Shown here piece after piece: positions 20,004 to 31,468 of a DNA stretch of 64,000 nt; the stretch's first letter is position 1; each line of letters starts with the position of its first letter. Below the pieces are notes generated by a model. It ran no database searches. It saw nothing but the letters and a program-made list of their open reading frames with translations, and was not told where the DNA came from. The position numbers and the translations under genes were made by a program. The DNA comes from Anagrus nilaparvatae (lineage: Eukaryota > Arthropoda > Insecta > Hymenoptera > Mymaridae): assembly GCA_022575985.1 (NCBI GenBank), contig JAKSXM010000040.1, positions 12,604,001 through 12,668,000 on the forward strand. Direction: 5' to 3'.

Positions 20004-22897
20004 CTACGATAGAAAGCCCTCCTCCTTCTTCTCCAACAAGGTGGTCCTTACGTACTCTGCTACTTTGTTCCAGTTTTCGGAATTCCGTAGCATTTCCGGG
20101 ACCACCGTCTCCAGCCTCCAAATCGGGAAGGGCAGGCGAACCTCCGAGTAGCAAACACATTCGAAGAATGTGTGCTCTACTGTATCATCCACGCCCGGAC
20201 AGTGCAAGCACTCCTTTGTTGCCACCTTATGCCAATGCTTCAACATGACACGGAAGTACCGAAGTCCAGTTAAGAACTGGGTAAGGTAGAAATCCACCTC
20301 CCCATGCTGATGCCCCATCCATGCCTGCAGGTCTGAGATCAGTCTGCGCGTCCATTGGGCATTTTTCTCTTGGTTCTTTTTCCATCCTTTCTTCCATGCT
20401 TTCATAGAGTTGAAGCGGGCGCGAGTGGAAGCCACTTCGCGCTCATCTACGCTCTCGTAGATGAATTTCCGCTCCAACGCTAGCAGGTCAATGGGTATCA
20501 CTGAAGCAACAACCTGGATCGCCTCTAGAGATACCGTGTGGTATCCGCAGGCGATCCTCATTGCCGCTTGCCTCCGTACCGACGATATTTTTCGTCTGTA
20601 CTTGGCAGTTTCTGTGGTCTTCGCCCAGACTTCTGATCCGTAGAGCAGGACAGAGTTGACGACTGACATCAGGAGCCTTCGCTTCCCTAATTTGGGTCCC
20701 CCAATGGTGGCCATGAGCCTTGACAGGGAGGATGCGGCTGACGCTGCCTTTTTACACGACCTCTGAAATTGCTCCCAGAAGGTCAGCTTGTTATCAAGCT
20801 GAACTCCCAGGTATTTCACCGATGTTCTGGTTCGGATCGTGTGAAGGTTTCCGCCGTCGTCGATAATTACATCGAAGTCGGTGGGAACCCTTCGACGAGT
20901 CAGCAGTACGATCTCCGTTTTTGGGATCGCAAGCTGGAGCCCGTGATCGCCCATCCAGAAGTTGATCCGTTTCATGACTAGATTCAACCTCTCCTGGGTC
21001 ACTTCCATGTCCCTGCCAGTTATGGTCAGGGCCACGTCGTCGGCGTACCCGATCAGGGAAACTCCTTCCGGGAGGTGGACGCGCAACAAGCCATCGTAAA
21101 AGGCATTCCACAGATCAGGTCCGAGAACCGAACCTTGCGCGATGCCTGCACTTAAAACCCTTTCACGCCTTCCGTCGAGCGTGTCGTAGAGCAGTCTCCG
21201 GTCCCGCAGGTAATCCTTTAGTACGTTACCCAGATACCTAGGTATCCGGGAATCGTACTCGAGGGACCGGATCATGTCATCCCACCTGGCCGAGTTGAAA
21301 GCGTTTTTGACATCCAGCGTTACCAGAAGGACGTCCTTGTGAATTGCAGGCCGCTTTTCCCTCTCAGCCTCTACGGTATCCACGACACGCCGAATGGCGT
21401 CTATCGTGGAATGCCCTTCACGAAAACCATGCTGCTCCTCAGAGAGACCACCGCCCTCCTCGATCGCCCTTCTGAGCCTTGCCCGGAGCAAGCTCTCCAT
21501 CACCTTACCAATGGTATTTAACATACACAAAGGTCTGTAAGATGATGGAGAGTCCGGGGCTCCCCCCTTGCCCTTGTTCATGAGCACGAGAAGTGCCACC
21601 TTCCACTGCTTTGGGAACACTCCAGCCACCAAACAAGCATTGAACATGCTTAACAGGATACCAGGGATTACTTTAACCGCTCTTTTGAGCACTTTCGCCG
21701 GTATCCCGTCTGGCCCCGGCGCCTTGCCATTTTTCATGGCCTTTATGGCGTTGACCATCTCGCCTTTGCTGAACTGTGGCACTTCCTCCCTGGGTATCAC
21801 CTCAGCCGGGTTTTCCCGGATTGGCCTTTCAGGGAAGAGAGCGCCGACGATCCGTTCAGTCGACGCCGCGTCCATCATGTTGTCGGACCCCCAGTTCTTG
21901 GCCAGCCGGTGTTTGGCGTCCTTATGATCCTGAGAAAGAACGGCGACCTCAGGTCTGAGCCGTGCTCTTTGGGCCTTTCGTCATGTCCTGTGGCATTCCT
22001 TCCGGAGCTCAGCTATTTCGGGAGTCCACCAGTACACTGGCTTTCTCCCTTTCCAGGGCCTGCGGCGAGGCATCGAGGCATTACAAGCCCCGCATAATAG
22101 AGACGTTACTTTCTTAACTAAGATTTTACCCTCATAGGGACTTGTGGCCCCTCCATGCCAAGCGGGGATGGACGCTGACTCGATTCGAAGATACTCTTTG
22201 AATCTGTCTTCGTCCATTTTTGGGACGTTCCAACCCGAGGGGCGCCTCCTGTACGGAGGTCGTTGTGAGGTTCCTTCCGATACCCGGAAGGCGATGTAAT
22301 GATGATCACTACCATTGTATTGATCATCCATCACCCTCCAGTCGCCTATTCTCCCGGACGCAGCTTCTGTAGCGAAGGTTATGTCCGGGATAGAGACACC
22401 CCAGCCCGGCCTCTCGTAGGTGGGCCTGTTGCCTCTATTCTGGACCACTAGTTTGCACCTATTGGCCATTTCGAGCACCATTCATCCCCTGGGGTTAGTC
22501 GTTGGCATCCCCCATTCCAGAGCCCTGGCGTTGAAGTCTTCACCAAGGATGACGCCACCAGTCGCCGTCTGGACCGTGCTCTCGATGCTGGCCAGCTTTG
22601 TAGCCAGCTCTACCGAGTTGTCGTTTGGGGAGAGATAACAACTTATGTAAGTTGCCTCCCCGCACTTGGCCCAGACGTGGCAATTCCCTTTCCCTTGTTG
22701 GGTAAGAGAGTTTGGGCTCTGCCTCGAAGCCATATGGCGCGGCAGCCAGTGTCATCGGAAAGCCAGTACTTGTGGTTCATGTTGTAATATCGCTCGCTTA
22801 GTAAGAGGATATTTGCATCCTCTTCGCGAGCAATTTCATCCAACAATGCACCAGCTTCCCGTGCGTGTCGCATGTTCCCGTGGAGAACCTTGATCAT
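20004..22897 (-). pseudogene. R1-like ORF2 (endonuclease, reverse transcriptase, CCHC), copy B
   Basis: The element's polyprotein that nicks the target and primes reverse transcription. ATG 22897 lies in an ATGA overlap with the ORF1 stop. Endonuclease: VLHGNMRHAREAG, LLLSERYYN, GEDFNARALEWG (canonical GDFN here altered to GEDFN), NGSDHHYIAF. RT: SYRPLCMLNTIGK, EEQHGFREGHSTIDA, VTLDVKNAFNSARWDD (motif A), IAQGSVLGPDLWN, LIGYADDVALTITG (catalytic YADD), VKYLGVQLD. C-terminal zinc motif CLHCPGVDDTVEHTFFEC. Lesions are few: a one-base deletion near 22705-22713, TGA at 22482-22484 and TGA at 21981-21983. The RT to C-terminus part is open for over 620 codons (21878-20004). Catalytic residues of RT are intact. 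Confidence 0.93.
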
Positions 22898-23965
22898 TTC
22901 CGATGACACCTGCTTCTTGCCACAGCTAGAGCCTCCCGGTAACTGGGGCAGTTTCCCTCTCCAGGATAGTGCTCAGTGGAGCACTTATCCTTTCTAGTGT
23001 TGCAGAGGAAGCACTCAGGCTTATCTTTGCTGCACTCTGTCCTCTTATGGCCATCGTCGCCACACTTTAAGCACGCCTTACTTCTGTCTGGGCCTTTGCA
23101 GACATATTATTGGCTATGTCCATAGCCCAGACATTTGTAGCAGCGCCTCACGTCTGCACGGAGGCGCACTCTACTCGACGCCCAGCCGATCTGGATTTTG
23201 CCCTTTTTGGCCAGGCGTAGAGCGTCGGCCTCAAGAAGGTCCACCACGGCCATCTGGCTTGTTGTGCCTTTGGTTTTGAAAATGGACACCTGGAATAGGT
23301 CTCCATTTTCGACACCTATGGCCTTGGCAACAGCTGCCTGAATCTCCTGTTCTTTCGTGACCCCATCCAAATCTCGAATTTCGAGTTCTAGTGTCGAAAT
23401 CAAGTCACGAACATTCGACTCAGGGCCCGTGACCGACTTCACCGCTTCTTCAAGTTTTTGTCGGTCCTCGATGGCCTCCAACTCAATAAGGACGCTGCCG
23501 TTTTGAGTTTTCCTGATGCGGTTGACCTTCGCGCCAGATTCTTCGTGGTTAACGTTTCTCTTTAAATCAAGAAGCGTTTCCTCGTAGGATTTGCCCGCCG
23601 CTGGGGTAATTTGGAAGGCTTCTTTCCTTTTCCTATACCTGCGCCTTCCCACCTTGGAAGGTACTTTACCTTTTTCTGCAGATTCCTTTGTTAGCTGGGG
23701 CTTTTTGGCCCTGGGCTTTTTCTACTTCTTACCCTTTACCAGCCAATTTTCCTCCTTGTCCAGTGGCTTCTTAGGTACCTGATTTTGCTGCTCTTGTCCG
23801 TTAGCTACATCGCATGTCTCCATATGCTGATCAGTATCCTTTCTTGGTTGAAGCTGCAGCTGCTTTTGTTTCTTCAGCAGCTTTCTTTCTTTTTCGGACT
23901 TATGCCTAGGGGCGTCCTTATCTCCATCCTTGTTGGGGGAGGTCCCAGGGTTACCCTGTGGGCCG
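22894..23965 (-). pseudogene. R1-like ORF1, 5'-truncated, copy B
   Basis: Gag-like RNA-binding protein lacking its N-terminus because the insertion is 5'-truncated. From 23965: GNPGTSPNKDGDKDAPRH, a Lys/Gln-rich basic region, VGRRRYRKRKEAFQITPAAG, the conserved domain (LELEIRDLDGVTKEQEIQAA to DALRLAKKGKIQIGWASS), and zinc knuckles beginning CYKCLGYGHSQ and CLKC, ending CHRK-stop. In-frame TAG at 23722-23724 and a three-base insertion making TAA at 23107-23109, inside the first knuckle. No frameshift between them. TGA 22896-22894 overlaps the ORF2 ATG. Confidence 0.88.
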
Positions 23966-23982
23966 TTATTCATCTAGATCCA
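23966..23982. repeat. Target-site duplication of copy B, 5' side
   Basis: TTATTCATCTAGATCCA, identical to 19684-19700. The apparent ATG of the ORF1 frame lies inside this duplication and is therefore not the element's start codon. Confidence 0.95.
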
Positions 23983-24518
23983 ATATTGGTTTTTTTAAAT
24001 TTTAATTTATGATTTTCATATATTAGGTAATTCAATTTACAGCCTTTTGTTGAATATATTCAAGTAATATGTATATTTATTTGAAAAATGCTCTTATAAT
24101 ATAAAAATTAAAATGTGCACGATTGGCTCATTTTTATGAAGATTTTTAAGTATGGATTATATAGAACCATAAGTCTGATGTTCATTAAGATTAACGGCCA
24201 TCTTAATATATTAATTGTTTCTTTTTAGCATATCTGGATAATTAATATAATAATAATACTTATAGATTTTGAAGGAATTAGTAGCAAAGGTATAAAGTTT
24301 ATGTCTATTTTATAGAAATTAAGCTAAATCAGCGTTATTAGACAAGATATTAGAATATGTAATTTTTTCTATATTCTTTCTAAATAATTACTATATATTA
24401 TATTATTGGATTAATTTGTGATTTCTTCGACTTAAATTTTTTGATAATGATAAAAGTATTATTTTTATTAACACATTTTCAAATTAAAAGTTCAAAATAG
24501 TAGAAAGTGATAAAATTA
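23983..24518. other. AT-rich spacer
   Basis: No gene, terminal repeat or tandem repeat recognised. Confidence 0.45.
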
Positions 24519-24523
24519 TAGTT

Positions 24524-24740
24524 TTAAGACGCAGGATTAATTAATTAGGATAAACTAGGCTTATAAAATAAATATATAACTGATTAACTTTCTACTATGC
24601 TTTTATTATGTGATTAAAGCCAGCGTCTTGATCAAGCGGGAATTGCAGACGCACTACCGTGATGACCATGATTTAAATGTGAGGCGCACACACATTCATA
24701 CTTACATATTTATATATATACAAACACATGTAACACAACA
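24524..24740 (-). repeat. LTR (3' LTR in element orientation)
   Basis: 217 bp, over 90% alike to 27745-27960 by eye. Its outer terminal dinucleotide has mutated (TTAAGACG where the other LTR has TGAAGACG). Confidence 0.85.
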
Positions 24741-27700
24741 TTACCACCCACCCATTTTAATGAAATTAAAAGACCAAGTGTTACATTGGGGTGATGGCAA
24801 TGTAGCTCCCATGCAATAAAATAAAAAATTATTTGAAAATAATATCTTTAAGTTCTTATCACAATAAATATGAAACTCTAAATTAAATACATTTTTTTAA
24901 ACAAAGATATATCATATAATAATACAATAAAGTTGTCATATTTTAATACATTAGCTTTTTTTTACATATATTAATAAAATTTATAATTATTTTCAAAAAT
25001 AAAAAAACAATTTACATCATTTACAAAATATAGAAGTTAACATATAAATAACAATTACAATCATATAAATTTTTTACAAATAATATAATTTAATTTAATT
25101 TAAATCTTGAATTGATGACCTGGTCCTGAATTTAACTACAACATACCAGACCACCAAGACCACTATAAACCCCAATGTCTATAATTGAACAACCATAAAG
25201 ATGACATCATTGGAGCTTCTACCAATTAAGGATTATTTAATCAATCAAGATCAAATTACTTCAAATTTCAATATAGTCAGCACAATATGATGTAATTATA
25301 ATATCCATTTATCCCCCCCTAACCAAAAAAAGATAAATATTTTTACTAAATTAACTACCGAAAACTCTCATTAAAGGATTTAACCCTTTTATTTGAGCCA
25401 ATTCTCAATAATTAAAATACAACAAGAAAATTCAGCACTACAACCTTTAAATGAGCTAAAAGTGAAGGAAGCCAAAATTTTACATTTTAATTAAAATATA
25501 AAATAAAAAAAATGTATATTTTGATCCAATTATTTAGATCATACCCAAAAATTTATATTTTAATAAGCCAATACTTTACTCAAATGAGTTCAAAGTCCAA
25601 AAAATTAATATATAGAATTAATGACTAAAGCATATTTTAGTCATATATTTAAACAACCAAAAATTCTATATTTCATAGAAGGATAAATAAATTACTAAAA
25701 TCATCACATTATGCTACCAACCAAAAAATAAAAAGCAATAAATATAAATTTTGTCAAGTTACAAAATTTGATACCAAGGTCAGGGTAACACATTAATAAG
25801 GTATTATCACCTAAAAATAATTCACAAAATTTCTAAATCAATGTGTCACCACCCACCTTGATCGCTCTAAAATAAAATTTTTCCAATAAATTTAAATATA
25901 TGATTAAATTATAAAATTTAACCATAATTCAACCCAAAATCTACAAAATTCTACAAATGTAGATAACAAGACTAGATATTAATAATATAAAATTATCTTT
26001 AAGTAAAATTAATTAATATAATTTATGTCAATTAAAAAAAAATCTATAAATATTTAGACTCATAAAAAAAAAATGATAAAAGATCCAATGACACATGTGC
26101 ACCTTCTGGTCTGAAGTTATATTAACATCCAAATCACCCAAGAAAAGATCCATTAGGGTTAATGCAGTCCAAGGCAGTCCAGTAGTGTAGCTCCATCCAA
26201 AAGCCAAGACAGCAATTAACAAGTCCAAATATCTAAAGGAACATCTATTTATATTAGTTTAAGTTTTATAAAAAAAAAAATTTAATTTTAATTTTATTTA
26301 GACCAAAATTTTCCCAAAAAAGTAATAATAATTTTAATTTTATTTAAACAAAATTATCCAAAAAAATAATAAAAATTTTAATATAATATGAATTTTACAA
26401 CCAAAGATTTAAAATTTTTATTATTTAAAAAAAAAAATAACACAGAATGTACATATACAATACTCACACTATGCGCCCACTATCTATTTAAATTTACAAA
26501 TTTTAAATATTATTATTTTTAAAATAAAAAAAAAAAATTTTCAATAAAATTTCAAACAATTAATAAATTTATGTATCAAAATTTTTCAATTTAATTTACC
26601 AATAATAAAAAAGATTTTTTTTTTTTAATATAAAATTTTAAACTATTAACAATTTTGCGTAATTAAATGAAAATCAAAATTTACACAATCATAAATTAAG
26701 CACCAAAAGTAGAGAGAGACAGAGAGATAAAGAATAATACCCTTACTCTCTTTACTCTTTTTTTTTAAATAAAATTTTAAGCGCCAAAAAAGATTCAGTA
26801 GAGAGGAGAAGTATAAAATACTTATCTAAGTATACGTTGATGACGATTCTAATTTCTGCTTGATGCCCCACTCCAAAATTTTAGCTTTGACAGCAACAGC
26901 AATTTCCAGGCTATTTTGTTCTTTGTTTTGATCTTGTCTACCATAATTTTTGATCGACGCCATCTTCCGGTGTCTATCACATCCACCAAATGTTGCTATT
27001 GCTACCGCCGAAACAAGGAAATAATATAACATTAATGCGCCAAAACCATCTTCTCCCTCTTCTTCTTTTAATATACTTATATTTCCAAAAACTTTTAATT
27101 TTTATTTTCCGCCATGTTGCGTCTGACTCCCATCAAAAAAAATTTCAGAATTAATAATTTTTTTGTAGAGTTTTTTGAATTTTATTATATGTTAATACAA
27201 TATAATATTGTATGCCGCCAAATGACACACAAAAAAAAAAAATTTTTTTTTTTTTTAAGCAAAATTTTTATTTTTTTTAATAAAATCTTGAAAAAATTTT
27301 CTTTAACTTTATAAGAAGTAATCCACCAGTATTGCAAGTATTAGTAGTGGAAATAGTATTATTATATAATATTGTAAATCAGCAAAAATAAAAAGGAACT
27401 ATGAACACGTGCTGTTGATGATGTTTTATAATGCTATTTCAAAGCATACAAATTTATCCATACAAATTTTTTCTTTTTTTTTTTTTTTATAGCACAGGTT
27501 ATTTCTTATTTTCACAATATCAAAAAAATTTATTTTTAATATTCAATGCACTGTCATTAAAAAAAATTATAATCAAAATATATTTTTTCTTGAATAAAAT
27601 TGTCACTGCACGTGTTCGCCGGCATGCGGCATGTATTCACTATTTTTAATACAGCTTTCTTCTATTTTTTTTTTTATTTTCACTTATTTGAGTTCTAATT

Positions 27701-27744
27701 TTTTTTGTTATTATCACAACTCGTATTTTACCAGGGATGCCAAA
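24741..27744 (-). other. Interior of the LTR element, no coding capacity seen
   Basis: Extremely AT-rich, with many poly(A) or poly(T) runs. A 68-codon minus-strand frame at 26826-27032 and a 66-codon frame at 26028-26228 show no recognisable domain. I do not call genes here. Confidence 0.6.
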
Positions 27745-27960
27745 TGAAGACGAAGGATTATTAATTAGGATAAACTAGGCTTATAAAATAAATATATAAC
27801 TGATTAACTTTCTACTATGCTTTTATTATGTGATTAAAGCCAGCGTCTTGATCAAGCAGGAATTGCAGACGCACTACCGTGATGGATATGATTTAAATGT
27901 GAGGCGCACACACATTCATACTTACATATTTACATATATACAAACACATGTAACACCACA
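27745..27960 (-). repeat. LTR (5' LTR in element orientation)
   Basis: 216 bp with TG/CA ends on both strands; followed by TAGTT duplication at 27961-27965. Primer-binding-like sequence lies immediately inside it (27731-27744). Confidence 0.85.
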
Positions 27961-27965
27961 TAGTT

Positions 27966-28174
27966 GTTATAAAGATATTAAATCTTTAATATTTAATAGA
28001 TTACATTAAGTAATCTTAAGTGATTTTAGTAAATATTCATATTCACAAGTTGGAGGAGTTATATGATTTGAAAAATTTTAAATGATGATGATAATTTTAT
28101 AATTTTAAATTTAAGTTTAATACTTTGGTTAGAAAAGATTGCATTATGATAAATTATTGATAATTATAGATACA
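27966..28174. other. AT-rich spacer before R1-like copy C
   Basis: Nothing recognised; includes a small TAAATCTTTAATATTTAATA-type imperfect palindrome near 27980. Confidence 0.35.
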
Positions 28175-30262
28175 TAACTGAAAAACCAAGCTATGCGGAC
28201 AGCCTTAAATATCTACAGAGCTTAGTATATGACACTGGTAGTCTTGACCATAGAGATATTGTATAGAGGAAACATCCCATTATAATTACGTGGATCTTCT
28301 TAAGAGAGAGAAAGGTGCTATAGCGCAATATCTATCTCTCTCTTAACTGCTTAGTTCAAGCTGCAACACTCTAGTGGTGTCGTCTGAATTAAGAAGTTTA
28401 GAGAGAGATAGATATGGCGCTATTTTATTTTAAGAGTGGACATTTCCCCTTATGTGCAGCATAGTATAATGTGCCCTCTATACATTATCTCTATGGTCTT
28501 GACACAGACCAGGCCTATGATCAAGCAGTGGTCGAAAAGCCCAATGCCTTCCTTCACCACATTTCTGTTCTGAAGGACGTTGTACAGGCTTTGGAAAAAC
28601 ACCATAAGGAAATGATGGAAGCTCATCGCAGCATGTCACATCACTGTACATCAGTACAAAAAATTATGGCATGCCAATTAAAAATTGAGTAAATCTCTTC
28701 GGCAATGTGCTCATTCAACTTGAGCTAATAACGAAGAGACTGCATGTGGAAACGCAAGATATTGAGTCTGCTCCTAAAAAGCAGAACATAAACATCAGGC
28801 AAAGAGAACCCGATCGTCTTTCTCTGAGGAGAACTCTCTAGAGTCAAGACAAGATAGGAAAAGGATCCCCAAGAAGAACCTTAGTAACTCAAGCAACATA
28901 GCTAAATCTGAGGTGGAGCAGCGGAACAACGCAGAGCTCCAGGAAGAGGAAAGAAGGAAAATGCTGCTTCAAGAAAACCAGAGGAAGGAGCAAGAGCAGA
29001 GGAAGAAGGAGAAAGTACGACTGGAACAGGAGGAAAAAGAGCGGCGACAAAAAGAAAAACTGCTCCACGAACAAAAGAAGAAAGAAAGCCTGCTAGAACT
29101 ATATCAAAAGCAGGTGGAGCAGAATAAAGTAAAGCGGCCACCAAAAGAGAACCAACCTGCGGGGGCAGAACGTCGCAACAAGGAAGGTGACTCAAAGGTA
29201 GCACCTAACGATACCAAGGAGGACCCTCAGGATAACCCTGGGACCTCCCCCAACAAGGATGGAGATAAGGACGCCCCTAGGCATCGGTCCAAAAAGGAAA
29301 GAAAGCAGCAGAGGATGCTTAAGAGGCTGCAGCTTAAGCAGAGAAATGACCTTTCCGAAAAGACGGACCAGCCAAGTAAGCCAACGCAAGTGGCTGATGG
29401 AAAAGAGCAACAAAGGGAGGCTCAACCCCCGAAGCTACATGGAAAGGAAAACTGGCAGACTAAAGGAAAGAAAAAATCCAGAGTGAAGAAGACCCAGCAG
29501 GCAAAGGCACCTGTCGATAAGGATAAAGTTCCTTCCAAGGTGGGAAGGCGCAGGTATAGGAAAAGGAAGGAAGCCTTCCAGATTACCCCAGCGGCGTGCA
29601 AATCCTACGAGGAAACGCTTCTCGATTTAAAGAGAAACGTTAACCACGAAAAATCTGGCGCGAAGGTCCACAGCATTAGGAAAACTCAAAACTGCAGCGT
29701 CCTTATTGAGTCGGCCATCGACAGCCGACAAAAATTTGAAGAAGCGGTAAAGTCGGTCACGAGTCCTGAGTCGAATGTTTGTGACTTGATCCCGACACTA
29801 AAACTTGAAATTCGAGATTTAGATGGGGTCACGAAAGAACAGGAGATTCAGGCAGCTGTTGCCAAGGCCATAGGTGTCGAAAATGGAGACCTATTCCAGG
29901 TGACCATTTTCAAAAATAAAGGCACAAAAAGCCAGATGGCCGTGGTGGACCTTCTTGAGGCTGACGCTCTACGCCTGGCCAAGAAGGGTAAATACAGATC
30001 GGCTGGGCATCGAGGAGAGTGCGCCTCCGTACAGACGTGAGGCGCTGCTACAAATGTCTGGGCTATGGACATAGTCAATATGTCTGCAAAGGCCCAGACA
30101 GAAGTAAGGCGTGTTTAAAGTGTGGCGAAGATAGCCATAAGAGGACAGAGTGCATCAAGGATAAGCCTGAGTACTTCCTCTGCACGACCAGAAAGGATGC
30201 CTCCACGGAGCACTATTCTGGAGAGGGAAACTGCCCCAGTTATCGGGAGACTCTGGCTGTGC
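28175..30262 (+). pseudogene. R1-like ORF1, copy C (interrupted by MITE)
   Basis: N-terminal helical region reads KPSYADSLKYLQSLVYDTGS up to 28248, then continues after the MITE at 28504 (TDQAYDQAVVEKPNAFLHH). A stop follows near 28690. A long coiled, Glu/Lys/Gln-rich segment (28913 onward, EEERRKMLLQENQRKEQEQR) is much longer than in copy A. Next come the basic region, conserved domain (LKLEIRDLDGVTKEQEIQAA), and after a one-base slip near 30000 the knuckles CYKCLGYGHSQYVC and CLKCGEDSHKRTEC plus a damaged third knuckle. A deletion joins the end of ORF1 to ORF2 and removes the ATGA overlap. Confidence 0.85.
28241..28503. mobile_element. hAT-type MITE with 8-bp duplication
   Basis: Element 28249-28495 (247 bp) with terminal inverted repeats CATAGAGATATTGTATAGAG (left) and CATAGAGATAATGTATAGAG (right, complement). 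Perfect 8-bp duplications GTCTTGAC at 28241-28248 and 28496-28503. Removing the element and one duplication restores the R1-like ORF1 reading frame. An internal hairpin has ATATCTATCTCTCTC-type arms (28329-28350, 28399-28421). Confidence 0.92.
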
Positions 30263-31468
30263 ATTGTTTGATTAAATTGCTCGCAAAGAGGATGCAAATA
30301 TCCTCTTACTAAGCGAGCAATATTACAACATGAACCACAAGTACTGGCTTTCCGATGATACTGGCTGCTGCGCCATATGACTTCGAGGCAGAGCCCGAAC
30401 GTCCCTTACCCAACAAGGGAAAGGGAATTGCCACGTTTGGGCCAAGTGCGGGGAGACAACTTATATAAGATGCTATCTCTCCCAAAATGCTAAATCTACC
30501 CCCAGCTCGACAGAGCTGACTACAAAGCTGGCCAGCATCGAGAGCACGGTCCGAACGGCTACTGGTGGCGTCATCCTTGGTGGAGACTTCAACGCCAGGG
30601 CTCTGGAATGGGGGATGCCAACGACTAACCCCAGGGGACGATAGGTGCTCGAAATGGCCACTAGGTGCAAACAAGGCCATAAAGGCCATGAAAAATGGTA
30701 AGGCGCCAGGGCCGGACGAGATACCAGCGGAAGTGCTCAAAAGAGCGGTCAAAGTAATCCCTGGTATCCTGTTAAGCAAGTTCAATGCGTCTATGGTGGC
30801 TGGAGTGTTCTTAAAGCAGTGGAAGGTGGCACGTCTCGTGCTCTTGAACAAGGGCAAGGGGCGAGCCCCGGACTCTCCATCATCTTACAGACCTTTGTGT
30901 ATGTTAAATACCATTGGTAAGGTGATGGAGAGCATGCTCTGGGCAAGGCTCAGAAATGCAATCGAGGAAGGCGGTGGTCTCTATGAGGAGCAGCATGGTT
31001 TTCGTGAACGGCATTCCACGATAGACGCCATCCGGCGTGTCGTGGATACCGTAGAGGCTGAAAGGGAAAAGCGGCCTGCAATTCAGAAGGACGTCCTTCT
31101 GGTAACGCTGGACGTCAAAAACGCTCACAACTCGGCCAGGAGGGATGACATTATCCGGTCCCTCGATTTATACGTCCTTCGATACGATTTCCGGATACCC
31201 AGGTATCTGGGTAACGTACTAAAGGATTACCTGCGGGACCGGAGACTGCTCTATGGAAGGCGTGAAAGGGTTTTGAGTGCAGGCATCGCGCAAGGTTCGG
31301 TTCTCGGACTGGACCTGTGGAATACCATTAACGATGGCTTGTTGGGCGTACACCTCCCGGAAGGAGTTTCCCTGATCGGGTACCCCGATGACGTGGCCCT
31401 TACCATAACTGGCAGGGATATGGAAGTGACCCAGGAGAGGTTGAATCTAGTCATGAGACGGAGGCCGT
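30263..31468 (+). pseudogene. R1-like ORF2 remnants, copy C
   Basis: 30263-30672 covers the endonuclease start: LLSEQYYNMNHKYWLSDDTG is encoded with a frame change, followed by LGGDFNARALEWGMP near 30580 and TAG near 30643. It carries an extra AKSTPSS stretch, shared with 32187-32483. At about 30673 it jumps to RT (AIKAMKNGKAPGPDEIPAEV), keeping NTIGKVMES, EEQHGFRERHSTIDA, VTLDVKNAHNSARRDD, IAQGSVLGLDLWN and LIGYPDDVALTITG. The catalytic YADD is YPDD here and motif A Phe is His, so RT is inactive even where open. Confidence 0.88.

Larger units (their letters stand above)
19701..23965 (-). mobile_element. R1-like LINE copy B, 5'-truncated, with 17-bp target duplication
   Basis: A minus-strand R1-clade element ending in a 23-nt poly(A) (T-run 19701-19723). 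It is flanked by a perfect 17-bp duplication TTATTCATCTAGATCCA at 19684-19700 and 23966-23982, so both ends are exact. The 5' end is cut inside ORF1, the usual outcome of target-primed reverse transcription. Order in its own direction: ORF1 (23965 to 22894), ORF2 (22897 to 20004), structured 3' UTR (20003 to 19724). The perfect duplication implies a fairly recent insertion, although both frames already carry stops. Confidence 0.95.
24524..27960 (-). mobile_element. Non-autonomous LTR retrotransposon with TAGTT duplication
   Basis: Two direct repeats of 216-217 bp (24524-24740 and 27745-27960) flank 3 kb of AT-rich sequence, and the 5-bp duplication TAGTT lies at 24519-24523 and 27961-27965. 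Read on the minus strand the LTR runs TG...CA (27960 down to 27745). It is followed at once by TTTGGCATCCCTGG, a plausible primer binding site starting TGG. Just before the other LTR lies GGGTGGGTGG, a plausible polypurine tract. No gag, protease, RT or integrase can be seen in either strand of the interior, so it must have depended on another element. Confidence 0.85.
28175..31468 (+). mobile_element. R1-like LINE copy C, rearranged
   Basis: Plus-strand member of the same family as A and B. Coding similarity starts near 28175 inside ORF1 and runs through ORF1, a truncated endonuclease, then by deletion straight into RT, and ends at about 31468 where the sequence switches to the opposite strand of the same family. 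A hAT-type MITE sits in ORF1. No poly(A) and no target duplication found. Confidence 0.85.

Noticed and set aside
26826..27032. Minus-strand frame MLYYFLVSAVAIATFGGCDR and onward as a secreted protein
   Set aside because: It starts well but has no conserved domain, sits in the LTR element interior, and is no longer than chance frames in the region.
24524..27960. A segmental duplication instead of LTRs
   Set aside because: TG/CA ends, a 5-bp TAGTT duplication, a primer-site-like sequence and a purine tract at the right places favour an LTR element.
28902..29204. Minus-strand hydrophobic frames opposite the copy C ORF1 basic region
   Set aside because: Antisense of Glu/Lys-rich codons gives Leu/Phe/Ser-rich chains that mimic membrane proteins.
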